Of a DNA stretch of 64,000 bases, positions 44,522 through 52,775 are shown piece by piece. Location: positions 2,680,800 through 2,744,799 of the forward strand of contig CP126122.1 in the NCBI GenBank assembly GCA_030123565.1, written 5' to 3'. The notes under the pieces are model-generated. The model had not been told where the DNA came from. It saw only the letters and a list, made by a program, of their open reading frames with translations, and searched no databases. Within the stretch, counting starts at the first letter, position 1; each line of letters opens with the position of its first letter. Source of the DNA: Nitrospira sp. (lineage in GTDB: Bacteria > Nitrospirota > Nitrospiria > Nitrospirales > Nitrospiraceae). Position numbers and translations under genes: made by a program.

Positions 44522-44845
44522 TCAGGCAGGCGTGGCGAGTTTGCGCCAGACATCGGTCAGGCGGCGTAGGACCGGCGTGCGGATCTTGGTGAACGAGAGG
44601 CCGAATGCATTGGGTTGGCACCAACGCACCGTGGCGACATCGATCAGAATCGGGTTGGCTTCGTCGCCGGGGAAAATACACAGTTCCAATTCAGCTCCGG
44701 CCAGGACCGAGACCGAGCTGAGGATGCGGCAGCCGCCCGGAGACAAGTCGGTCAGATCCCCGTCGCCGGCCAGCATTTTGCCTTTCATGGAGAAATGGCT
44801 GCGAAACTGCACGCGGACCCGTTCATGTTTACGTTTATTCATCAT
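44522..44845 (-). CDS. PilZ-domain protein (c-di-GMP receptor candidate)
   Basis: A 107-residue single-domain protein. The c-di-GMP binding RxxxR is Arg5-Arg9 in 'NKRKHERVRV', and the second motif DxSxxG is Asp34-Gly39 in 'DLTDLSPGG'. Both are intact, so binding is expected. The C-terminus is short and basic. No diguanylate cyclase gene is in the window. A second in-frame ATG one codon later is an equally good start. Confidence 0.85.
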   Translation of the reverse strand: MMNKRKHERVRVQFRSHFSMKGKMLAGDGDLTDLSPGGCRILSSVSVLAGAELELCIFPGDEANPILIDVATVRWCQPNAFGLSFTKIRTPVLRRLTDVWRKLATPA

Positions 44846-45013
44846 CTAACCGATCTCTGTCATGGCCGATGTCCCGCTCCTGCCGATCATTCGTACGATA
44901 GGCCAGAACCCTTCAAAACACCAGCAATCGCTGTTTCTCGGCAAGCCTGAACCCTGGACAACAGGAAGGGGGCGGAGTTCCGCCGCTGGACGGGCGCGCC
45001 GCTGCAGCGCCCT

Positions 45014-45529
45014 CTACAGGGTCTCCGGTTTGGATTCGGGAAAGGGCTTGCCGACCGCATCCAGCAAATCCCGGCCCACAAGGATGGGCGCCTTGAAATG
45101 AACCGCTAAGGCAATGGAGTCCGAGGAACGGCTGTCGAAGACCTTTTCCTGCCCCTGAACCACGACCGTCAACGACCCGTAGTAGGTCCCCGCTTTGAGC
45201 GTGATCACCGTTTTCACGACACGACCACCGAAGGCCTCGAGAATCGTATGCATCAAGTCATGCGTGAGGGGACGAGGCAGTTTCTCGCCGGTCAAGGCGC
45301 CTTGAATCGATCCGGCCACCGTATGGTCGACAAAGATGGGAATGGTTTTGCCCTCCGCCGAGAGCAACACCACCGGACCATGGTCGGAGAGCCGGACACG
45401 CACCTCGCCGATCGTCACCTGAGGCGAGGTCCCGGCCTCGTCGGCCAGGGCTTGAGGCCCGGACGCGGACAGCGCCAGCACGAGTGAGAAGAGCGGAAGC
45501 ACCGACCAGCACCTTGTCGTCACGCTCAT
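45014..45529 (-). CDS. Bifunctional-nuclease (DUF151) domain protein with signal peptide
   Basis: A 171-residue protein. Residues 1-29 form a clear signal peptide ending near 'ALA'. The rest is a BFN/DUF151 domain: 'GPVVLLSAEGKTIPIFVDHTVAGSIQGAL', 'RPLTHDLMHTILEAFGGRVVKTVI' and 'FDSRSSDSIALAVHFKAPILV' are the family's three conserved segments. Family members are usually cytosolic, so an exported form is unusual. AGGAGG lies upstream of the ATG at good spacing. It follows the MBL-fold gene region by 47 bases in the same direction. Confidence 0.85.
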   Translation of the reverse strand: MSVTTRCWSVLPLFSLVLALSASGPQALADEAGTSPQVTIGEVRVRLSDHGPVVLLSAEGKTIPIFVDHTVAGSIQGALTGEKLPRPLTHDLMHTILEAFGGRVVKTVITLKAGTYYGSLTVVVQGQEKVFDSRSSDSIALAVHFKAPILVGRDLLDAVGKPFPESKPETL

Positions 45530-45576
45530 GGTTCCCTCCTGTGATTGGCATCAAGGCCCGCCTTCAGGCCGCTCGA

Positions 45577-46206
45577 CTACGCCCGCACAAAGGAATTCGT
45601 CGTTCGTTCCCTGCCGATCTCGGTTTCCGGTCCATGCCCGGTCACCACGGCGGTCCGTTCGTCCAGCTTGTAGAGACGCTCTCGGATGGATCGCTCGATC
45701 GCGTCGAAATCGCCGCCCCAGAGGTCGGTGCGGCCGATCCCTCCGCGAAACAGCGTGTCCCCCGCCAGCACCACCTTCGCGGCAGGAAAATGGAAACACA
45801 TGGAACCAGGTGTGTGGCCCGGCGTGTGTAATGCGACCCCTTCCACTTCGCCGATCGACAACGACTCTTCGTCCTTCAGCCAATGGTCAGGCGGCGGCAC
45901 CGGCACGTAGGGCACGTCGAACAGGCGACATTGCGTTTCCAGCATGTCCCAGAGGGGTCGGTCATCCGGATGCAGGCAGAGCGTGGCACCGGTCGCCTGT
46001 TGCATCGCTCCCGATGCGAGAAAATGGTCGAAGTGCGCATGGGTGTGGAGGATGCTGACGACCGTGAGGCCCAACGTCCGCACTTCGTGCAGAATACGTT
46101 CCGGCGCACCGCCCGGATCGACCACGATCGCCTGTTTGGTGACCGGATCGCCGATGATCGAACAGTTGCACCCGAGCGGAGGAACCGAAAAGGTTTTGCG
46201 AATCAT
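45577..46206 (-). CDS. Metallo-beta-lactamase-fold hydrolase (glyoxalase II-like)
   Basis: About 209 residues. The dinuclear metal motif HTHAHFDH is at residues 54-61; further ligands are the His of 'TPGHTPGS', the Asp of 'AGDTLF' and the His of 'TGHGPET'. This set matches glyoxalase II / YcbL-type hydrolases, which act on thioesters such as S-lactoylglutathione. The short length argues for the YcbL group, whose substrates vary. The ATG at 46206 is chosen over one 39 bases upstream because GGGGAG lies before it. Confidence 0.87.
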   Translation of the reverse strand: MIRKTFSVPPLGCNCSIIGDPVTKQAIVVDPGGAPERILHEVRTLGLTVVSILHTHAHFDHFLASGAMQQATGATLCLHPDDRPLWDMLETQCRLFDVPYVPVPPPDHWLKDEESLSIGEVEGVALHTPGHTPGSMCFHFPAAKVVLAGDTLFRGGIGRTDLWGGDFDAIERSIRERLYKLDERTAVVTGHGPETEIGRERTTNSFVRA

Positions 46207-46260
46207 CCAGGCTCCCCAAATGGAATGAACAGGACCGACACCCACGAAACAACCAACGCC

Positions 46261-46911
46261 TTACGGGCCATCCGCTGCTCCACGATCGATTTTCGCCACC
46301 CATATGACTTCGGTATCGTATAGCTCCCAGGTCCCTTGGCGACGCACGAACCAGATGAGAAAACCGGCGCCGGTATTATCGGGACGATTGTTGGCGACAT
46401 ACAGCAATGCCTGATCACCGCGCAAGGTCAGCCCCACGCGGGAGAATGCCAGCCGATCGATCGTGTCGAGATCGAGGTCCTGCACCGGCCAGGCGGCGGG
46501 GACGGCCGGAACAGCGGTCTCGTTCTCCGGCTCGCCGGCGCCGGACACGAAACGGTAACGAACCCCGAAGGCAAAACGGGCCTCCAACCGCGCGGGACGT
46601 TGGTTTTTTGCGACGAAATCCCGGATCAAATCCTGCGGCAACCGGCCATCGAACAACGGCTGTTCGGCAAACCAGGCAACCGTCGGCGGCTGCGGCTTGT
46701 CCGGATCGAGTTGCGCGGTCGTCATCCGTTCGAGGACGACCAGCCTCGTCTGCGAGGTGAGGAACTTCGCATCGACCGCCAGATCGTAGAATGGATACTC
46801 GTCGGCCGGCACGGACTCCGACTGCTCCGGCAACGCGACGGCATGCACCGTCGCCGCCGGTTGAAGCAGCATCAGGCACAACAGCAACAGCCCTTCACCC
46901 CACACAGGCAT
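46261..46911 (-). CDS. Exported protein of unknown function
   Basis: About 216 residues with a signal peptide (about 1-26, rich in Leu, ending in VHA). The mature part has no family I recognise; it is mixed alpha/beta with 'RLVVLERMTTAQ' and 'GDQALLYVANNRPDNTGAGFLIWFVRRQGTWELYDT', which may be strands of a small periplasmic domain. No ribosome-binding site is obvious before the ATG at 46911, and the frame stays open 66 bases upstream. It ends 54 bases before the MBL-fold gene in the same direction. Confidence 0.65.
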   Translation of the reverse strand: MPVWGEGLLLLCLMLLQPAATVHAVALPEQSESVPADEYPFYDLAVDAKFLTSQTRLVVLERMTTAQLDPDKPQPPTVAWFAEQPLFDGRLPQDLIRDFVAKNQRPARLEARFAFGVRYRFVSGAGEPENETAVPAVPAAWPVQDLDLDTIDRLAFSRVGLTLRGDQALLYVANNRPDNTGAGFLIWFVRRQGTWELYDTEVIWVAKIDRGAADGP

Positions 46912-47021
46912 GGAAACAGAATAGCCGCTTGATTCACTGCCGGTCAAACCGTCTGTAACGCGAATGAAGATGGACAAGGGGGGCCCGACTCTGGTAATGG
47001 TCTGATTGTGTCACCCAAACT

Positions 47022-47777
47022 ATGATCAAGGTCCCCCAGCGATCGCTTGCTCCCCTCTTCAGCCTCGCCGTACTCTCGTGTTCTGTCGGATGCGCACCGG
47101 ACGAGTCTCCCTTTCGACAGGAAAACGAAAATCTGCGCAAGCAACTGGCCAAGCAGGAATCGGTCATGAACTCGTTGCAGGACGGCAACAGGGTGATGCA
47201 ACAGCAGATCGACCTGCTCAATCAAGAATTGCGGGACGCCAGGAAACAGACCGAGCAGGCCCAGGCCGAGGCGAAAACGTTGCAGGCGGAGGCCAAGGCG
47301 TTGGGGACGAAACTGGATTCCCAACTGGCCGAATCGAAAAAATTGTCGGGAGAAATTCAACGGACCGCCGCGAAGATGGCCCAGGCCACGGACAATATCC
47401 GTGTCGAGGAGAAGGGCTCGCAGGTGGAGGATCTCCCGCGTCCCCTGGCCCTGGTCGGGAAAGCCGCCGAGGAAGCCTTGGCCCGCAACGGCTACCACGT
47501 GAAGGTCAGCGTGAAGACCGACCAGAAGGCGATCTACGTCACCGAACGCAAGGTGTCCACCCCGGCCTCGCTGGAGATGTCGGGGTTCCGCAACCAGTAT
47601 GTACTGTCCCTCCAGGCCTTACCGTCCAACGTGACCAGATTGAGCGTGAAGGCCGACTTCGAGAAGTTGGTCCAGGGTGGCCGTGTCCTGGCGGTGAATG
47701 CCGAAGAAACGGCCGAAATCGAGCGGCGGCTCATCGCCGAAATCGGGAAAGCCGTCTCTTCGCCGAGTAAACTGTGA
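47022..47777 (+). CDS. Coiled-coil lipoprotein
   Basis: A 251-residue protein with lipobox Cys24 (CSVGC). Residues 30-125 form a coiled-coil (NENLRKQLAKQESVMNSL and on). The C-terminal part, from about residue 140, is alpha/beta with 'AEEALARNGYHVKVSVKTDQKAIYVTERKVS'. The pattern resembles envelope stalk proteins, but I do not recognise the family. Its stop overlaps the start of the next gene (GTGA), so the two are probably translated together. Confidence 0.72.
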   Translation: MIKVPQRSLAPLFSLAVLSCSVGCAPDESPFRQENENLRKQLAKQESVMNSLQDGNRVMQQQIDLLNQELRDARKQTEQAQAEAKTLQAEAKALGTKLDSQLAESKKLSGEIQRTAAKMAQATDNIRVEEKGSQVEDLPRPLALVGKAAEEALARNGYHVKVSVKTDQKAIYVTERKVSTPASLEMSGFRNQYVLSLQALPSNVTRLSVKADFEKLVQGGRVLAVNAEETAEIERRLIAEIGKAVSSPSKL

Positions 47778-48721
47778 TACCCCTCCGCCCGGCTCCATCG
47801 GGAATGGCGTCCATTCCACGCTTCGCACGTCTCGCGATTCTGTTCCTGGCCTGCGCCTGGTACAGCCCGACCCTCTCGACGGCCGCTCGAACACAGGCTC
47901 CCACGCCGACTCCGGAGCTGGCCACACACTTGGCGTCGATCACAAAACTCGCCGCAGGTTCGCCGACCATCCTTATTCCCGAAGGACCGTTCTTACTCGG
48001 CAGCCTCCGGGTGGACGACGATCCCTACGGCATGGGGACGCAATACGACGACACCGAGCTGCCCCAACACAAGGTCTGGCTCGATCCCTTCGAGATCGAC
48101 CGCGACGAAGTAAGTCTGGGTGAATATCTGGCCTATCTCCAGGCGCGCAAACTCCATCCGTCGGCGGACTTGCAGCATCTCATTTGGCACGTCATCACCG
48201 TGCATGCCGTCACCGATGCCACGCTGGCCCAATGGCCGGCCCTCTATGTGACCTGGACGGAAGCCGACGGCCTCTGCCGCTCACAGGGCAAACGACTGCC
48301 GACGGAGGCGGAGTGGGAAAAGGCCGCCCGCGGCCCCGACGGCAATCTGTTCCCCTGGGGGCAGGCCTCGCCGGACAGCACCCTGGCGATGTTCGGGCAA
48401 CACCACGTACACGAAATCCCGATCCTGGCGGCAGTGAGCAGCGGAAAAGAGGGAAAGAGTTATTACGGACTGCACCACATGGCGGGCAACGTCGCCGAAT
48501 GGGTCAATGACTGGTTCGGCTTCGACTATTACGCCTACATGCCGGAACGGAATCCGCCCGGTCCCACCAGCGGGCGCTACAAGGGCGTGCGAGGCGGCTC
48601 GTGGAAAAGCAAACCCAATATGCTCCGCACCGCCACCCGCGGCGGCTCACCGGCCGATCAGCGCTCTCCGACCGTCGGTTTCCGCTGTGCGAAATCCGCA
48701 CCAACTTCGAGCCCACGATAA
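47774..48721 (+). CDS. Formylglycine-generating-enzyme-family protein without the catalytic cysteines
   Basis: About 315 residues. A hydrophobic N-terminus suggests export. The FGE/SUMF1 fold is clear: 'IPEGPFLLGS', 'PQHKVWLDPFEIDRDEVSLGEYLAYL', 'RLPTEAEWEKAARGPDGNLFPWG', 'HMAGNVAEWVNDWF' and the closing 'GFRCAKS'. In true formylglycine-generating enzymes two Cys lie in the segment after 'RGGSW'; here it reads 'KSKPNMLRTATRGG' with none. It is therefore unlikely to make formylglycine and may be a binding or structural variant. The GTG overlaps the upstream stop. Its 3' end overlaps the convergent membrane protein gene by 64 bases. Confidence 0.85.
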   Translation: MIPLRPAPSGMASIPRFARLAILFLACAWYSPTLSTAARTQAPTPTPELATHLASITKLAAGSPTILIPEGPFLLGSLRVDDDPYGMGTQYDDTELPQHKVWLDPFEIDRDEVSLGEYLAYLQARKLHPSADLQHLIWHVITVHAVTDATLAQWPALYVTWTEADGLCRSQGKRLPTEAEWEKAARGPDGNLFPWGQASPDSTLAMFGQHHVHEIPILAAVSSGKEGKSYYGLHHMAGNVAEWVNDWFGFDYYAYMPERNPPGPTSGRYKGVRGGSWKSKPNMLRTATRGGSPADQRSPTVGFRCAKSAPTSSPR

Positions 48722-49923
48722 TAGGCGACCCCTCCCGAAAATTTCCTCGCGAGGCACAGATCGGCGACGGCCAAACATTCCAGCCCGAACGGCAGATAGC
48801 CCGCATACCCCAGCAACGGCATCTGAAACAATTCGAACCGCTGCACGAACGGCACGACATATTCCCAATGGGCCAGGCTGTACTGGTTCCACAATTCCCA
48901 GAAGAAGCCGCAGATCAGCGCCGCGACGGCCGCCGACCACAGTGTCCGCCAATCACCCCTGACCGTCCCGTCGAAGATCGTCGGTTCACCACGAATCAAT
49001 TGCAGCGCCGTGATCGACAGCAGCGGCGCTACCCAGACCAACGAAAATAGGTAGTCGGGCCAGAGGCCGATGCCCAACAGGCCGGCCGCAGCCGCGCCCA
49101 AGAGTCCCCAGCCCCACTTCGCAGGTCGTCCGAAGTCGATCCTCACGAACTGCTCCAGTCCCGCCGAGAATCGGGGATAGGCCGTCAGCAGTTCAGCCGT
49201 GCCGAGCACGGCAGGAAGCACGGTCGAGAAGGGCAGCGTGGCCTGCCACAGATAGTCCCAGGCAGTCAGTTCCCGACCGCCCAGGTAATACCAGTTTTGC
49301 ACGAAGCGATTCAGGTATTCGAACAACCACCAGAAGGCGGCGCTCAGCGGAAAGAGCGACAGGAAGTAGCGGGGCCGATGCAGCAACATGCAACGGCCGG
49401 CGCGCCGGAACGTCAATGCGTTCACCAACACGATGTAGCCCAGCCACAGCGGCGTAAACGTGAAGGTTTGAAACGGGCGCATCCATTCGAACCTGGTCCA
49501 GGCCAACGACCAGGCGGCAAGGGTCCAGAGAACAGCGAGCCGGCCCCACCAGGGAAAGACGCCCACCGTGGGGCGTCTCTCGTGAAGCGTGAAACGTGAA
49601 GCGTTCGGATCAGCCGTTGCTCGTGAATCGGAAACCGTCGTTCGCGAAATACGAGATACGAATGGCGAGATACGAGCGGCCAAAGGCGCCGCCGTGCCGA
49701 CAATCAAAATCGCGAGTCCGATGAATACCGGCCAGGAGAACGGCTCATGCACGACGTAGCGGGTGGTGGGCGGGAATTCAAGATAGGCCCGCACATCGAG
49801 ACCTGCGAGCGCGATACCGATTAACGGAAGCAAGACGAGGGCCGCCAACACCAGTGCGATCGTGAGCCAAGCGCCGCCCCACCGAGGCTGTACTTCATTC
49901 TGGGACAGAGCTGTATTTCTCAT
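48658..49923 (-). CDS. Polytopic membrane protein with a repeat-derived insertion
   Basis: A 421-residue protein with about ten membrane helices and no family I recognise. Conserved-looking segments are 'FWWLFEYLNRFVQNWYYLGGRELTAWDY' and 'FFWELWNQYSLAHWEYVVPFVQRFELFQMPLLGYAGYLPFGLECLA', the latter suggesting a carotenoid-cyclase-like or heme-less oxidase-like helix bundle. Residues around 85-117 are encoded by a short genomic repeat and look like a tolerated insertion in a loop. The ATG at 49923 is chosen; an upstream ATG adds 16 residues. Its 3' end overlaps the convergent FGE-like gene. Confidence 0.7.
   Translation of the reverse strand: MRNTALSQNEVQPRWGGAWLTIALVLAALVLLPLIGIALAGLDVRAYLEFPPTTRYVVHEPFSWPVFIGLAILIVGTAAPLAARISPFVSRISRTTVSDSRATADPNASRFTLHERRPTVGVFPWWGRLAVLWTLAAWSLAWTRFEWMRPFQTFTFTPLWLGYIVLVNALTFRRAGRCMLLHRPRYFLSLFPLSAAFWWLFEYLNRFVQNWYYLGGRELTAWDYLWQATLPFSTVLPAVLGTAELLTAYPRFSAGLEQFVRIDFGRPAKWGWGLLGAAAAGLLGIGLWPDYLFSLVWVAPLLSITALQLIRGEPTIFDGTVRGDWRTLWSAAVAALICGFFWELWNQYSLAHWEYVVPFVQRFELFQMPLLGYAGYLPFGLECLAVADLCLARKFSGGVAYYRGLEVGADFAQRKPTVGER
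49574..49679. repeat. Short dispersed repeat inside the membrane-protein gene
   Basis: The stretch contains 'cgtgaagcgtgaaacgtgaag' words and 'acgagatacgaatggcgaga' words. A related run, in inverted orientation, fills the gltD-gltB gap at 55632-55684; 17 of 18 bases match over the best segment. Here it lies in frame in a coding region and adds about 35 Arg/Ser-rich residues. Confidence 0.6.
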
Positions 49924-50149
49924 CACAATGACCCATTCTGTCCGACACAGATCCTGCTGCGGAGAAACCATGCGCCTCGGACTGCGAGCGATACCGTGTC
50001 ATTGTTCGACACCTTCACCACCTGCTTCGTCCTGTCCGCCTAGGATTGTCGAAGGATGACACATGCCAACTGGAAATCAACCTCCAGGACCTATGATCAA
50101 AATTATAACGGTTGACTCAGCCTCCCCGTACGCGCGATTCTGGTTTTTT

Positions 50150-50169
50150 CGATCAGAATGGTCTGATCG
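50150..50169. promoter_or_regulatory. Inverted repeat before the FKBP gene
   Basis: CGATCAGA and TCTGATCG flank a 4-base spacer, ending 22 bases before the FKBP start. It lacks a T-tract on the plus strand and is too close to the gene to be a terminator, so an operator or leader hairpin is more likely. No known regulator site is recognised. Confidence 0.4.
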
Positions 50170-50191
50170 AGACTTCTTGTGGAGGTACGCC

Positions 50192-50686
50192 ATGCCAAGA
50201 TTCTCTTTCACTTATCTGACCGCTGCCTTTGCGGCATGCATCATTGCGACCGGTCCGCTTTACGCGCAGACCAGCCGGCCATCGATAGAGGACGGATCCA
50301 AGGTCACGCTCGAACTGACCATCAGCGTGCCCACTGACCATGTCATGATCCCGCCGCGTACGAGCGAATATACTCACGGGACGAAGCAGTTGATACCAGG
50401 GCTCGAACAGGCCCTGACCGGTATGCATGCGGGGGAAAAGAAACGAGTTGAACTCGATGCCGACCATGCATTCGGCCAATATGACGCTCAAAAGAAGATG
50501 ACCGTGCCACGCGCGCAATTACCGCCCACCATTACCGTGGGGGAAATCTCTGCCACGAAGGAAGGCCAACCCTTTACAGTCATCGCGCTGGAGCAGGATT
50601 CCGCAGTGATCGATTTCAATCATCCCCTTGCCGGAAAACAAATCGTCCTGGATGTGGTCGTGCTCACTGTGAAACCGAAAGCCTAG
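50192..50686 (+). CDS. Exported FKBP-type peptidyl-prolyl isomerase, SlyD-like
   Basis: A 164-residue protein. A signal peptide covers about residues 1-26 (ending GPLYAQ). The rest is a SlyD-like FKBP: 'GSKVTLELTI', 'LIPGLEQALTGMHAGEKKRVELDADHAFGQYD', then the insert-in-flap chaperone domain and 'VIDFNHPLAGKQIVLDVVVL'. It catalyses proline isomerisation, here probably in the periplasm; typical SlyD is cytosolic with a His-rich tail, which is absent. GGAGG lies before the chosen ATG at 50192. It is followed by a strong hairpin. Confidence 0.88.
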   Translation: MPRFSFTYLTAAFAACIIATGPLYAQTSRPSIEDGSKVTLELTISVPTDHVMIPPRTSEYTHGTKQLIPGLEQALTGMHAGEKKRVELDADHAFGQYDAQKKMTVPRAQLPPTITVGEISATKEGQPFTVIALEQDSAVIDFNHPLAGKQIVLDVVVLTVKPKA

Positions 50687-50705
50687 CCGCATGGAACACT
50701 CGACA

Positions 50706-50736
50706 GGGCAGAGCCATCGTCGCTATGGCTCTGCCC
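50706..50736 (+). terminator. Hairpin after the FKBP gene, possible terminator
   Basis: A perfect 12-bp stem (GGGCAGAGCCAT and its complement) with a 7-base loop, 20 bases past the stop. It is followed by a C/T-rich run rather than a true T-tract, so termination efficiency is uncertain. Confidence 0.6.
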
Positions 50737-50787
50737 CTCCCTGACACCCCTGTCCCACTCCGTTCCTTATCTCGCTCTCCTCTCTCA

Positions 50788-50812
50788 CAGGCTGTTCGAA
50801 AACCCTGGCCAA
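50788..50812. repeat. Fragment related to the repeat at 52972-53098
   Basis: The word 'caggctgttcgaaaaccct' and what follows closely match the left end of the larger repeat at 52972 ('caggccattcaaaaagcct'). Only the terminal part is present. Confidence 0.45.
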
Positions 50813-50870
50813 CCTTCGCTGAGAGGTTCTGCTGTGATAGGGTGACGCAGTCTATCGGCGAAGGATCTGC

Positions 50871-51509
50871 ATGCTTCGATCAATGATGACATGGTTGTTT
50901 GCCATCATGGCATGGGCCGCGAGCCTATTGTGGGGACTCGCCCCGGCGCGGAGCCAAGGGAGCGCTCAGGTGACCGTCACGATCACCGCCGGCAAACTCA
51001 TTGCCTGGTCGGCCGCAGGTGGCGGCGTCGAGGAGTCTCTCGAACCGGGCGAGTCCGTCATCACGTCCGGCGCACGAGGCCATACGGGGTTCGTGCAGAC
51101 CACGACCAGACTGTTAGGATTTTCGGCAGGCCTTCGCCAATGGCGGGAAGTACGTCTTGGGGTGGAGGAACGGATCGAACGGCACCACCTCCTGCCGTTT
51201 CTGATTCTTGCGCACAGCAACCAGGAAGTGCATGGCTTTCAAGAAAGCCGCGGACACTGGACCAGCATTGCGCTCGGCCCACAGGAGAAGGTCTCGCAAC
51301 TGCGCGCTTCCGGCCATGTGGCAGTGGCCATCACCAATGAGCGCGCGTTGGGGTTCTCAACCTATACCGGCGGCTTCTTCACCATCGACTGGTCCCCGGA
51401 CGAACAGGTGCTCTCCGTGGACGGCAGCCAAAACGGCATGGTCGTGCGCACGTCCGCCCGCACCGTCATTTTCAAATCGCAATCGACTGGTTGGAACGAG
51501 ATGCGATAG
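50871..51509 (+). CDS. Exported protein of unknown function
   Basis: A 212-residue protein with a signal peptide (about 1-29, ending ARSQG). The mature part is all-beta with repeated 'LLGFSAG', 'HGFQES' and 'LGFSTYTGGF' units that suggest a small propeller or beta-roll of about four blades. I recognise no family. A second ATG 15 bases later is an alternative start. It stands between the FKBP gene and the convergent DUF5069 gene, 28 bases from the latter. Confidence 0.65.
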   Translation: MLRSMMTWLFAIMAWAASLLWGLAPARSQGSAQVTVTITAGKLIAWSAAGGGVEESLEPGESVITSGARGHTGFVQTTTRLLGFSAGLRQWREVRLGVEERIERHHLLPFLILAHSNQEVHGFQESRGHWTSIALGPQEKVSQLRASGHVAVAITNERALGFSTYTGGFFTIDWSPDEQVLSVDGSQNGMVVRTSARTVIFKSQSTGWNEMR

Positions 51510-51537
51510 CAGTTCGCCACACACTCCGGGCCCAACC

Positions 51538-51975
51538 TTACATCCGACCTTCGTCGAGTTCGATCACATCGGCCCAGGTGCTCACAGGGGGCAGAGCAGC
51601 GACAGGCACGCCACGCTTGATCGCGATATCCTGCACCCGCCCCTGAAAACGCTGCCGCGCCGCATCGTCCTTCGGACCTCCGGTCAAAAGTCCCTGTGAC
51701 CACTGCGCGATCTCCTGATCGGAACGTGTGCGGCCGTTAGCCTTTACCCAATTCAGCAACTCGTCATCGCTCCCGCCCGCCAGTACTCGTTGTTCGAAGG
51801 CCTTCGCATCGATCTGCAGGAAATCGATCAGGTACTTATCGAACCCGACCGTGATGTAGTTGTAGTCCTGAATCTTGCCTGCATGCCGCAAGCGAATCTT
51901 GTCGATAAACCGCCCCAAGTGGGCGATGCCGCCGATGAGCACTTTGGGACTGCGGGGATAGGTTTGCTGAGTCAT
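51538..51975 (-). CDS. DUF5069-family protein
   Basis: A 145-residue soluble protein. 'LGGIAHLGRFIDKIRLRHAGKIQDYNY' style opening (here 'IGGIAHLGRFIDKIRL'), then 'FDKYLIDFLQIDAKAFEQRVL' and 'SDDELLNWVKANG', match DUF5069. Members are small, helical and uncharacterised. No operon partner is obvious; the next gene upstream on this strand lies 70 bases away in a base-composition region unlike this one. Confidence 0.8.
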   Translation of the reverse strand: MTQQTYPRSPKVLIGGIAHLGRFIDKIRLRHAGKIQDYNYITVGFDKYLIDFLQIDAKAFEQRVLAGGSDDELLNWVKANGRTRSDQEIAQWSQGLLTGGPKDDAARQRFQGRVQDIAIKRGVPVAALPPVSTWADVIELDEGRM

Positions 51976-52045
51976 AGTTACTTCATTCCTTTTTTATCGA
52001 GAGCGTCATCATCGGGGAACGAGGCACTCCACATTTTTCCAGTGG

Positions 52046-52684
52046 TTAGGGGTTAGGCTCATCTTTGGAGTCAACAATTTCTATTTTGATCGTTTTAGAT
52101 CCTGACGAAACTTCCTCCAACACACCGGCAATCCTCTTTAGGGCTTCCGCAGTTTTCTTATCCCAGTTATGATCAGATGCATCTGTATCTTCAAACGATT
52201 TTGCATCCACAATACACATGTTCACATATTTCTTTGGGCCAAGAAACTTAAACCTCCTATCAGCTTCAAATGAAACCTCAATCTCAATCGCCCCTTCTTG
52301 TAACCTCTTACTCAGCCCACCATACTGTCCCCAAGAAATAATACGCTTGGCACCTGGCCCCAAAGCTGGAATACCATTGATCAAGGGACCACTAACCATT
52401 TTCCCTGGTACCGGGGCATCACCGAAACCATATGCCTTAACGGGAATGTCCCTGGAGGATCTAAACCTTATGTTCTTTGCCATGCTCTTGCCTACATTCT
52501 CGATCGTCAGAACAATAATGGTCGGGCGGCGTTCGTCGTGAGAAGCAGAAACAAGAACATCGGGATCTATTTGGGTTCTATAGAAGAGATAGTTAACAAC
52601 GGTTGCAGCAACTGTAATAAGAGCAACACCGATTGTTGCCCAGAACATTCCAACTTCTGTCCACGGAATTAGATTTGCAGACAT
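52046..52684 (-). CDS. Membrane-anchored protein of unknown function, AT-richer than neighbours
   Basis: A 212-residue protein with an N-terminal helix (about 12-35) and a soluble, largely beta region ('RPTIIVLTIENVGKSMAKNIRFRSSRDI', 'GAIEIEVSFEAD'), with no family I can name. The layout resembles small phage- or island-borne proteins with a COG-like 'conserved anchored domain'. Base composition is visibly lower in GC than the surrounding genes, suggesting horizontal origin. A weak TTGACA with a poor -10 lies upstream on the minus strand. Confidence 0.65.
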   Translation of the reverse strand: MSANLIPWTEVGMFWATIGVALITVAATVVNYLFYRTQIDPDVLVSASHDERRPTIIVLTIENVGKSMAKNIRFRSSRDIPVKAYGFGDAPVPGKMVSGPLINGIPALGPGAKRIISWGQYGGLSKRLQEGAIEIEVSFEADRRFKFLGPKKYVNMCIVDAKSFEDTDASDHNWDKKTAEALKRIAGVLEEVSSGSKTIKIEIVDSKDEPNP

Positions 52685-52775
52685 GCGCAGCCTGATCGAC
52701 CTGGGAATAGGAATGTGACGAGGCTACTTTGTAGCGCAGTCTGTGTCAATGTCTTACACCTAAGAGGAGGCCCTC

